A DNA stretch of 12,780 nucleotides from RGIG426 sp045643425 (GTDB taxonomy: Bacteria; Bacillota; Clostridia; Oscillospirales; Acutalibacteraceae), in the NCBI GenBank assembly GCA_045643425.1, contig JAZUKW010000054.1, positions 1 to 12,780 of the forward strand, given 5' to 3'. The notes under the pieces are model-generated. The model was not told the origin of the DNA. It did no database searches and saw only the letters and a list, made by a program, of their open reading frames with translations. Of the stretch, positions 1 to 6,556 are shown piece after piece. Numbering within the stretch: the stretch's first letter is position 1; the number at the start of each line of letters is the position of its first letter. Both the position numbers and the translations under genes were made by a program.

Positions 1-34
1 TTTCATTGGAATTATTTATTGAGGAGGCCTTTAT

Positions 35-3000
35 ATGGCAAACACAAGAAACCGCACCTATCGCGTTTTGGCGTGGGCGCTGGCGATTGCGCTGACGGTA
101 CTGTCGCTCCCGATTGTCCCGTTCTCGACGTGGTCGTCCAATCTGACGAACGCGATCGGCGACTCGATGAGCATCAACGCTCACGCGTATTCGTTCGACA
201 ACCGTCCGCGCGTCGGCGCGTGGTGGTGGCACAAGGAAGATGCAGATGTCACAACGAGTTATCTTGAGTTATTGGAAAGTGCCGGTATTACTGAAGTGTA
301 CTACTATGCCGGCTGGGACTTTACCGGTTCTGCTAAAAGCTTCGCCGGTAAAATGTCGGGGATTCACGACTTCGTTGTGGAAGCTATGGGACACGGTATT
401 GCCACCTCGTTCCTTATGGACGATCTTAGTTATATGCAGGAAATGTCTACCAACTTCATTACCTACCGTAACACATATCCCGACGACTGGGCGTACGGTT
501 TCCACTTCGACGTTGAGAATGAAGGGAAAATGTTAGCTTCGTTCCCGGATGCTGAGCAATACTTTGTTGCGAACAATATCTACGTCGAATATGACTTCAA
601 CCCGGCGTGGTCTACCAGCACAACCACGTATCATTCCTCGACCCTTAATACGAACATTACCGGCAACCTCTATCAGGTGTTTGCTCAAGTCTTTGGCAAC
701 GGCAAAGGCTGTATGCACCTGATGGCATACCGCACTCAGTCGGCACAGAAGATTTTTGAACGTGCACAGGAAAAAAACAATGCTGTCACGATTTGCAAAA
801 CCTACAATTGTGACGTGGTTGTCGGTATGGAATGTACCGAACACGAGTCGGACGGTACTGTGCTTGAAAGTACTGTTTCTCTTGCCGTTTACGGTGTTGA
901 CAAGAACGGTGTTGTGGACTATATCCACGGCGTGCATGATTTGGTCGCGGCAACCGGTATTACGTCCGATTTCGGTGTGGCCATTCACCATGCCCGTTCG
1001 TTCGCAAGTGATATCGACGGTACGATTTCTTCCGACAGAACGACCTCGTATACCGGTGGTGGTGCGACCGAAAGCCGCACGACGGGTTCCTATTCGCAAA
1101 TTACCACAACGACCAAAAACACCTCCGGTATGACGCTGACGAAAAAGGCGTTGTACTACAAGGGGAATATGAACGTTGCGGTGACGCCCGGCGGTAAATA
1201 TACTGACTCGGCGATGTCCACGGCGGTCATCAATGACTACAATACTAATGGTGCCATTGATTTGACCTCCGGCGAATATTACGAAGTGATTGTGACCGGT
1301 AAAAACTCCGTGAACGGTGACTATCTCTATCCGGTTGCGTTCGGTACGGGTGAGTATTGGGCATCCGAATACGACGGCGGCACCTCTATTTCCACCAACA
1401 GTTCTACTGTTAAGGCGCATTATGGCGCCGGCGGAACTTACAGCTCGGTGCAGTTCCCGACTATGACGCTCGGTCTGTATCATGATGAGGCCGGCGGTAC
1501 GTTTACCGTGAATTCTATCGAAATCAATGTCTATCGCTATACCTCCGGCGGTGGCGGCGATACGACCCAGTCCTCACAGTCCCAAACTCAGCCGAGCCAA
1601 GTCACCGATGGTAACCTCCTCATCAACGGTGATTTTAAAGTGACCAATACCGGCGATTCGAAGTTCGGATGGAACGTTAGCAAAACGGATACCAAAAATA
1701 ACGTTTATTCCGACGGTTCTTTCTACATTGATAACGGCAACACCGATAGCAAGGCAATGTATCAAACGGTGTCCTTTATCCCGGGACATAGCTACACACT
1801 TTCTTGCACGATTCCCAGCACGTCCAAAAATTTGAAACTTTCTTTGGACGGAAGTACGTACATTAAGACAGACATTAACGGCGACTTTTCGTACACCTTT
1901 ACGGCAACCGAGGGTATGGACCGTGTGTTGATTGGTGCTTCTAACTCGACCTACACGATTACGAGTGCGGTTCTTGTGGACAATACCGCAAGCCCGTCTA
2001 CGCCGACGTCGCAGTCGTCGTCGCAGAGCGCCAGCTCTACCACCACGACCACGAAGGCGACCACCACCACGCAAGGCGGTGGCGGCGGAACGGTCTCCGG
2101 CAACCTCATTAAAAACGGCGATTTTAGTAACGGACTTACGGATTGGTCGGTTACGCCGTCCGGAATTGCCTCCGTTTCTAATGGTCAACTGGTTATTTCC
2201 GGCAACCCGAGTAAGGATTTGGAGGTATCTGCTTCTTTCACAGCGGAAGTCGGCGGAGGAAAAACGTATACCCTGCGTTTTGATATGGAAAACTCCACCG
2301 GTGTAAAGGTTAAAGTGCATAACAAAGAGGGCGATGGCGGATATACTTCCTATACGGCTCCCGGCACATATACCTTTGACACTGCTTCTACGGTTCTGTC
2401 CACAAACGACAACTACAAAACGCGGTTTGACATCATTGTTAATGCTCCGAAATATACGGACATTTCCGCTGTACTCGATAACTTTATCCTCGTCGAGGGA
2501 ACCAGCATTCCGAGCGGCGAGGAAGAGTCCAGCGTTCCGGCGGCGACCTACACCGTCAGCGTGACCAACGGCACGACCGACAAAGCGACCGCTGCGGCGG
2601 GCGAGACGGTGACCATCACCGCGAACGGTGCGGCGACCGGTATGCAGTTCAAGAATTGGACCGCCTCCGGTGTGACCTTTGCGAACGCCAACAGCGCCGT
2701 GACCACCTTTGTGATGCCGGCGGCAAACGTGGCGGTGACCGCGAACTACGAGAACATCAGCTACAACGTAGCGGTGAGCCTCGGTACGGCGAAAGTGAAC
2801 GGCGTTGCCGTGACGAAAGCGCAATACGGCCAGACCGTGACCTTGACCGCGGATGCGCCGGCGACCGGCATGGAATTTGACAAGTGGGTCACGAAGAGCG
2901 GCTCGGCTCCGGTGACCTTTGCGAGTGCCACGAGCACCTCGACCACGTTTACGATGCCTGCGGGCGCCGTGTCGGTGGAAGCGACCTACAAAGCGAAGAC

Positions 3001-5167
3001 TTATACCGTTACCGTTAACAACGGTTCGGCGAGCCCGACCTCGCAGATGTATAACAACACGGTGACGATTACCGCGAACGCGGCGCAAACCGGCTATCAG
3101 TTCAAGAACTGGACGACGAGCGACGGCGTGACCTTTGCGAACGCCAATAACGCGACGACTACGTTCACGATGCCGGCGAAGAACGTCACTGTGACTGCGA
3201 ACTATGAAAAAATCAACTACACCGTGTCCGTCACCGGCGGCACGGCGAGCAAAACGACCGCGAACGTCGGCGACACGATTACGCTGACTCCGGGCACAGC
3301 GCCGAGCGGCAAAGTGTTCGACAAGTGGACTTCGACCCCGTCCGTGACCTTTACCGGCAACACCTTTACGATGCCGGCTTCGAACGTGAGCATCACCGCG
3401 ACCTATAAGAATGCGGCGTACACCGTGACCGTCAACAACGGTTCGGCTTCGCCTGCAGGCGGCGCGATGGGCGACACCATCACGATTACCGCGAACGCTC
3501 CGGCGACCGGCAAGGTGTTCGACAAGTGGACGACGAGCGACGGCGTGACCTTTGCAAACGCCAACAGCGCGACGACCACGTTCACGCTGCCGGCGAACAA
3601 CGTCACCGTTACCGCGACGTATAAAGACGCGACCTACACGGTGTCTATGACCTACGGCACGGCCAACCCGACCTCCGCGAAGATGGGAGCGTCGGTTGCC
3701 ATTACGGCGCAAACCCGCAGCGGCTACGTGTTCGACAAGTGGACGTCCTCTGACGTGACCTTTGCGAACGCAAACAGCAGCTCGACCACGTTCACGATGC
3801 CGGCGAAGAACGTCAGCATCACCGCGACCTATAAACAGCTGTATACCGTTTCCGTCAACGGCGGTTCGGCCAGCCCGTCCAGCGCGGTTGCCGGAACGGA
3901 GATTACGCTGACGCCCGAATCCCGCAGCGGATTTACGTTCTCGAACTGGTCGTCCTCTGACGTGACGGTCGTGAACAACAAGTTCACGATGCCGGCGAAG
4001 AACGTCAGTGTGACCGCCAACTTCACCGAAGTGATCGTCGATCCCGATCCGCCTGCAACGCCGACGCTCGTTTCTGCGACGGCGGATGGCTATAACGTCA
4101 TCTTTAAGTGGAACGCCGTGTCCGGCGCGGCCGGTTATCGCGTCTATCGCAAGAGCGGCAGCGGCAGTTACGCTACCGTGAAAGACATTACGGGCGGCAC
4201 GACCGTGACCTATACGGACGAAGCTCTCGACAAAGGCACCTACACCTACACGGTGCAGGCCTACGTCAACGGCACGTCCGGCAAGATCTGGGGCGACTAC
4301 AATGCGGCCGGCAAATCCGCTACCGTCACCTTCGGTACGCCGGCGCTTACCTCTGCGGTGGCGTCCGCGTCCGGCATTACCGTGACGTGGCAGAAGGTGA
4401 CCGGCGCGACCGGCTATCGTCTGTATCGTAAAGACGGCACGAATTGGGTGACTGTTAAGACGATCGCCGACGCGAACACCGTGAGTTATCTCGCCAAAGG
4501 CCTTATCTCCGGTCAAACTTACACCTACACGGTGCAGGCGTATTACGACAGCACCGTGACCGGCACGACCCAATGGTCGGGTTACGACACGACCGGCGTG
4601 TCCGCGACCGCCGAGTTCGGTACGCCCGAAACCGAGGGCCAGGCGAACGGTATGAAGATCACCATAAATTGGGATACGGTCTCCGGTGCGGAGGGCTATC
4701 GCATCTATCGCAAGACGGCGGATACCTCCTGGCGCACCATCGCCATGGTGGAAGCGCCCACCACGACCTACACCGACGAAACCCCGGTGGCGAACGTCTA
4801 CTACACCTACACGGTGCAGGCGTATACCACCGAGGGCGGCGTGAAGATCTACAGCACCTATGACGCGACCGGTACGACCGCGCGCGTGGTGCTCAGCACG
4901 CCGACGCTTTCCGAAGCGGAAGTGACCGGTGAGGGTGTTGTGGTCTCGTGGGAGGCTGTGACCGGCGCGACCGGCTATCGCCTCTATCGCTGGAACGGTT
5001 CGGCGTGGAAGACCGTCAAGACCGTGATCGGCATCAACACCACGAGCTACACCGACAAAAACGCGAACGCGGTTGCCGGCGCCAAATATACGGTGCAGGC
5101 GTTCCGCAATGCGGACGGTGTCAACGTGTGGAGTAATCACACCGAAGCCGGTGTGACTGCCGCCTAA
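35..5167 (+). CDS. Giant modular secreted surface protein (putative glycosidase-like module, CBM-like modules, InlB-type repeats, fibronectin III)
   Basis: 1710 residues; ATG preceded by GAGGAGG at 21-27 with 7-base spacing. Residues 1-30 form a basic plus hydrophobic signal sequence; an AHA at 49-51 is a possible signal peptidase site. Residues about 58-328 are an unassigned globular module starting at a Trp-rich GAWWWHKED, with FHFDVEN (156-162) and VVVGMECTEH (261-270), both shaped like barrel strand ends carrying acidic residues; a glycoside-hydrolase-like fold is inference. A beta-rich module follows (about 363-501), then a Gly/Ser/Gln linker, a jelly-roll-like module opening GNLLINGDF (526-650), an S/T/Gly linker (651-686), a second module opening GNLIKNGDF (689-821), seven InlB-like repeats (838-1330) and four fibronectin III domains (1341-1710). 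No LPXTG, SLH or dockerin motif is visible at the C terminus. A role in binding or degrading external polysaccharide or in adhesion is likely but unproven. GC content is mosaic along the gene. Confidence 0.9.
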   Translation: MANTRNRTYRVLAWALAIALTVLSLPIVPFSTWSSNLTNAIGDSMSINAHAYSFDNRPRVGAWWWHKEDADVTTSYLELLESAGITEVYYYAGWDFTGSAKSFAGKMSGIHDFVVEAMGHGIATSFLMDDLSYMQEMSTNFITYRNTYPDDWAYGFHFDVENEGKMLASFPDAEQYFVANNIYVEYDFNPAWSTSTTTYHSSTLNTNITGNLYQVFAQVFGNGKGCMHLMAYRTQSAQKIFERAQEKNNAVTICKTYNCDVVVGMECTEHESDGTVLESTVSLAVYGVDKNGVVDYIHGVHDLVAATGITSDFGVAIHHARSFASDIDGTISSDRTTSYTGGGATESRTTGSYSQITTTTKNTSGMTLTKKALYYKGNMNVAVTPGGKYTDSAMSTAVINDYNTNGAIDLTSGEYYEVIVTGKNSVNGDYLYPVAFGTGEYWASEYDGGTSISTNSSTVKAHYGAGGTYSSVQFPTMTLGLYHDEAGGTFTVNSIEINVYRYTSGGGGDTTQSSQSQTQPSQVTDGNLLINGDFKVTNTGDSKFGWNVSKTDTKNNVYSDGSFYIDNGNTDSKAMYQTVSFIPGHSYTLSCTIPSTSKNLKLSLDGSTYIKTDINGDFSYTFTATEGMDRVLIGASNSTYTITSAVLVDNTASPSTPTSQSSSQSASSTTTTTKATTTTQGGGGGTVSGNLIKNGDFSNGLTDWSVTPSGIASVSNGQLVISGNPSKDLEVSASFTAEVGGGKTYTLRFDMENSTGVKVKVHNKEGDGGYTSYTAPGTYTFDTASTVLSTNDNYKTRFDIIVNAPKYTDISAVLDNFILVEGTSIPSGEEESSVPAATYTVSVTNGTTDKATAAAGETVTITANGAATGMQFKNWTASGVTFANANSAVTTFVMPAANVAVTANYENISYNVAVSLGTAKVNGVAVTKAQYGQTVTLTADAPATGMEFDKWVTKSGSAPVTFASATSTSTTFTMPAGAVSVEATYKAKTYTVTVNNGSASPTSQMYNNTVTITANAAQTGYQFKNWTTSDGVTFANANNATTTFTMPAKNVTVTANYEKINYTVSVTGGTASKTTANVGDTITLTPGTAPSGKVFDKWTSTPSVTFTGNTFTMPASNVSITATYKNAAYTVTVNNGSASPAGGAMGDTITITANAPATGKVFDKWTTSDGVTFANANSATTTFTLPANNVTVTATYKDATYTVSMTYGTANPTSAKMGASVAITAQTRSGYVFDKWTSSDVTFANANSSSTTFTMPAKNVSITATYKQLYTVSVNGGSASPSSAVAGTEITLTPESRSGFTFSNWSSSDVTVVNNKFTMPAKNVSVTANFTEVIVDPDPPATPTLVSATADGYNVIFKWNAVSGAAGYRVYRKSGSGSYATVKDITGGTTVTYTDEALDKGTYTYTVQAYVNGTSGKIWGDYNAAGKSATVTFGTPALTSAVASASGITVTWQKVTGATGYRLYRKDGTNWVTVKTIADANTVSYLAKGLISGQTYTYTVQAYYDSTVTGTTQWSGYDTTGVSATAEFGTPETEGQANGMKITINWDTVSGAEGYRIYRKTADTSWRTIAMVEAPTTTYTDETPVANVYYTYTVQAYTTEGGVKIYSTYDATGTTARVVLSTPTLSEAEVTGEGVVVSWEAVTGATGYRLYRWNGSAWKTVKTVIGINTTSYTDKNANAVAGAKYTVQAFRNADGVNVWSNHTEAGVTAA
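240..2500 (+). other. Low-GC segment inside the surface-protein gene
   Basis: Hand counts of 60-base lines: 61-120 has 39 G/C, 181-240 has 38, then 241-300 has 24, 421-480 has 23, 1801-1860 has 25, 2401-2460 has 24, followed by 2521-2580 with 40, 2701-2760 with 36 and 4681-4740 with 38. The interior codes with many T-ending codons and some TTA codons, unlike both flanks and the downstream genes. It covers most of the putative catalytic module and both CBM-like modules. The left edge (about residue 67) falls inside the first folded module, the right edge just before the repeat stalk. Only sample lines were counted, and the linker near 1980-2040 is locally richer. Import by recombination is inference. 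Confidence 0.7.
1610..2497 (+). other. Tandem carbohydrate-binding-like jelly-roll modules
   Basis: Within the surface protein, residues 526-650 and 689-821 both open with N-L-(I/L)-x-N-G-D-F, contain a W after a short gap (W547 and W704), and close with a V-L-(V/D)-x-N strand. This pattern is typical of CBM4/9-like and related lectin-like beta sandwiches that bind glycans and are often found beside glycoside hydrolase modules. The two are joined by a linker rich in Ser, Thr, Gln and Gly (651-688). Family assignment rests on the motif pattern only; ligand specificity cannot be read from the sequence. Confidence 0.6.
2546..4024 (+). repeat. Seven tandem InlB-B / Listeria-Bacteroides-type repeats (coding)
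   Basis: Residues 838-1330 of the surface protein hold seven units of about 63-78 residues starting near 838, 909, 989, 1061, 1128, 1200 and 1269. Each runs Y-x-V-x-V-x-x-G-x-A, then a (V/I)-T-(I/L)-T strand, then F-(K/D/S)-(N/K)-W, then T-F-x-(M/L)-P-A-x-x-V-x-(V/I)-x-A-x-(Y/F). This is the divergent InlB B-repeat pattern seen in extended stalks of Gram-positive surface proteins. The DNA of the units is also close: GTGACCTTTGCGAACGCC or near variants recur near 2675, 3128, 3545 and 3755, suggesting expansion by duplication. The role is probably spacer or stalk. Confidence 0.85.
4055..5164 (+). repeat. Four tandem fibronectin type III domains (coding)
   Basis: Residues 1341-1433, 1435-1528, 1530-1619 and 1622-1710 each show the FN3 pattern: P-x-L near the start, an (I/V)-x-(V/I)-x-W strand, G-(A/T)-x-G-Y-R-(V/L/I)-Y-R in the C strand, and Y-T-V-Q-A-(Y/F) in the F strand. 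A 20-base stretch (TACACCTACACGGTGCAGGC) is identical at 4241-4260, 4520-4539 and 4802-4821, one copy per domain, with a shorter match ending at 5100. FN3 arrays are common spacers in secreted bacterial glycosidases. The protein ends about ten residues after the last FN3 strand region with no anchor sequence. Confidence 0.85.
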
Positions 5168-5180
5168 GCAAACTCATTTG

Positions 5181-5210
5181 AAAACCCCGTCGAAAGGCGG
5201 GGTTTTCTTT
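5181..5210 (+). terminator. Intrinsic terminator after the surface-protein gene
   Basis: An 11-pair stem (5181-5191 with 5196-5206, one T-G pair) is closed by a GAAA tetraloop at 5192-5195. The right arm ends in TTTT and runs into CTTT. It starts 13 bases after the TAA at 5165-5167, and the next promoter follows at once, so it insulates the two transcription units. Confidence 0.92.
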
Positions 5211-5211
5211 A

Positions 5212-5240
5212 TTGACGAACGGGTTTCCCTGTGCTATAAT
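5212..5240 (+). promoter_or_regulatory. Sigma-A type promoter of the NAD salvage operon
   Basis: TTGACG (-35) at 5212-5217 and TATAAT (-10) at 5235-5240 are separated by exactly 17 bases, and TG at 5232-5233 gives an extended -10. Transcription should start near 5247, leaving a leader of about 34 bases. I see no clear operator or riboswitch in so short a leader, so control by promoter strength or an unrecognised repressor site is all that can be proposed. Confidence 0.88.
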
Positions 5241-5265
5241 GAGAACAATTTGGAAAATCTATAAA

Positions 5266-5273
5266 AAGGGGAG
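5266..5273 (+). promoter_or_regulatory. Ribosome binding site selecting the GTG start of the nicotinamidase
   Basis: AAGGGGAG ends one base before an in-frame ATG (5275) but seven bases before an in-frame GTG (5281). Normal spacing therefore favours the GTG, which also gives the family-typical N terminus (M)KKVLVVVDMQNDF. Confidence 0.7.
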
Positions 5274-5280
5274 AATGTCC

Positions 5281-5814
5281 GTGAAAAAGGTGCTGGTCGT
5301 TGTGGATATGCAAAACGACTTTGTGGACGGTGCGCTCGGAACGAAAGAGGCGGTCGCCATCGTGCCGAACGTGGTCAAAAAAATCGAGGAATTCGACGGC
5401 GACGAGATCTTCGTCACCTACGACACCCACTATGACAATTATTTCTCCACGCTGGAGGGACAAAAGCTCCCGGTGGCGCATTGTATCGACGGTACCGAGG
5501 GACACGATCTCTGCCCGGCGGTCAAAGCCGCGCTTTCCGGCAAGGAGTATAAAGACGTGATCAAAGCCGGCTTCGGCAGCTTCAGTATCTCAAAAGGGCT
5601 GAAAGACCGCTATCCCGGCGAAGAAATCGAGGCGGAGTTTGTCGGTCTTTGCACCGACATTTGCGTGGTCTCCAACGTGCTGATCATGCGCGCCGGCTAC
5701 CCGAACGCGAAAATCACGGTGGACGCGTCCTGCTGTGCGGGTGTCACGCCCGAAGCGCACAAGGCCGCGCTCGCGACGATGAGAAGCTGCCAAATCGACG
5801 TGATAGGAGAATGA
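5281..5814 (+). CDS. pncA: Nicotinamidase / isochorismatase-family cysteine hydrolase
   Basis: 177 residues, the usual size. It should hydrolyse nicotinamide to nicotinate and ammonia in the cytoplasm, feeding pncB two genes downstream. Visible residues: the VVDMQNDF motif with catalytic Asp9, Lys95 before GFGSF, and nucleophile Cys128 in TDICV, matching the Asp/Lys/Cys triad of M. tuberculosis PncA. Metal ligands Asp48 and His50 (YDTH) and His67 (PVAHC) are present, but the position expected for a third His (His57 in the tuberculosis enzyme) appears to be Ser or a neighbouring non-His residue. A GTG start is preferred from SD spacing; ATG at 5275 would add two residues. It overlaps the ATG at 5811, but the preferred nadE start at 5817 lies two bases past this stop. 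The pathway context makes nicotinamidase the best call; a different amidase of the superfamily remains possible. Confidence 0.85.
   Translation: MKKVLVVVDMQNDFVDGALGTKEAVAIVPNVVKKIEEFDGDEIFVTYDTHYDNYFSTLEGQKLPVAHCIDGTEGHDLCPAVKAALSGKEYKDVIKAGFGSFSISKGLKDRYPGEEIEAEFVGLCTDICVVSNVLIMRAGYPNAKITVDASCCAGVTPEAHKAALATMRSCQIDVIGE
5805..5809 (+). promoter_or_regulatory. Ribosome binding site selecting the second ATG of nadE
   Basis: AGGAG lies inside the end of the pncA reading frame. It is only one base before ATG 5811 but seven bases before the in-frame ATG 5817, so 5817 is the better start. Translation of nadE is probably coupled to termination of pncA at 5812-5814. Confidence 0.65.
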
Positions 5815-5816
5815 GT

Positions 5817-6542
5817 ATGTTTGATGCGGTCAAGGTTAAGGACGAATGCGTCGCGTGGATCCGCGACTTTTTCGAGAAAAACGGGCCGGACTGTAACGCG
5901 GTCGTCGGTATCTCCGGCGGCAAGGACAGCTCGGTGGTGGCGGCGTTGTGCGTTGAAGCGCTCGGTAAAGAGCGCGTCATCGGCGTGCTGATGCCCTGCG
6001 GCGAGCAGGCGGACATCGATATGGCGAAGCTGCTTGTGTCGCATCTCGGCATCGAGTCGGTCATCGTCAACGTGAAGGACGCGGTGGAGGGTATCAAAAA
6101 CGCCGTGCCGTTCGAGCTTTCGACACAGAGCTTGACGAATCTGCCGCCGCGTGTGCGTATGGCGACGCTGTACGCCGTGTCCCAAAGCAAAAACGGGCGC
6201 GTTGCCAACACCTGCAACTTGTCGGAGGATTTTGTCGGCTATTCCACCCGCTACGGTGACAGCGTAGGGGATTTCAGCCCCTGCTCGCGTCTGACGGTCG
6301 CGGAGGTGAAAGCGATCGGCCGTGTGCTCGGGCTTCCCGACGTGCTGGTCGATAAGGTACCGATCGACGGACTTTGCGGCAAGACGGACGAGGAAAACTT
6401 AGGCTTTACCTACGCCGAGCTCGACCGGTATATCCGCGAGGGCGTTATCGAAGATGCCGCTAAAAAAGAGCGCATCGACCGTTTGCATAAACAAAACCAA
6501 TTTAAGCTGGAGCTGATGCCGGTTTTTGAACCGCGCTTCTGA
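5817..6542 (+). CDS. nadE: NAD(+) synthase, ammonia-dependent
   Basis: 241 residues, the size of the free synthetase domain without the N-terminal glutaminase domain, hence the ammonia-dependent call. It adenylates and amidates deamido-NAD to NAD in the cytoplasm. Visible motifs: the ATP-pyrophosphatase P-loop SGGKDSS (33-39), PRVRMATLYAVSQ (111-123), the NAD-binding stretch CNLSEDFVGYSTRYGD (133-148) followed by FSP (153-155), and KTDEENLGFTYAELD (189-203). Third- and second-step partners are adjacent: pncA just upstream (two bases between stop and start) and pncB 14 bases downstream. Some clostridial ammonia-type enzymes get ammonia from separate glutaminases; none is seen here, although nicotinamidase upstream releases ammonia. 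Confidence 0.95.
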   Translation: MFDAVKVKDECVAWIRDFFEKNGPDCNAVVGISGGKDSSVVAALCVEALGKERVIGVLMPCGEQADIDMAKLLVSHLGIESVIVNVKDAVEGIKNAVPFELSTQSLTNLPPRVRMATLYAVSQSKNGRVANTCNLSEDFVGYSTRYGDSVGDFSPCSRLTVAEVKAIGRVLGLPDVLVDKVPIDGLCGKTDEENLGFTYAELDRYIREGVIEDAAKKERIDRLHKQNQFKLELMPVFEPRF

Positions 6543-6556
6543 AAGGATCTGATAGT

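Noticed and set aside
2546..4024. Regular repeats considered as a CRISPR array or noncoding satellite
   Set aside because: The period is about 190-235 bases, in frame, and translates into a known protein repeat pattern; there are no short identical repeats with unique spacers.
1574..5140. A 1188-codon open frame on the minus strand, opposite the surface-protein gene
   Set aside because: It is codon-aligned with the sense gene, so its stops would need TTA, CTA or TCA sense codons, which GC-rich coding here avoids. The translation is Arg/His/Gly-rich with no domain, and no SD or promoter supports it.
5212..5280. N-terminal extension of the nicotinamidase to 5212
   Set aside because: The extension covers the promoter itself, including -35 and -10; its residues do not resemble the family N terminus.
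5649..5816. nadE frame extended upstream to 5649
   Set aside because: The extra residues are Arg/His-rich shadow sequence of pncA; homology to NAD synthase begins at 5811/5817 where the SD lies.
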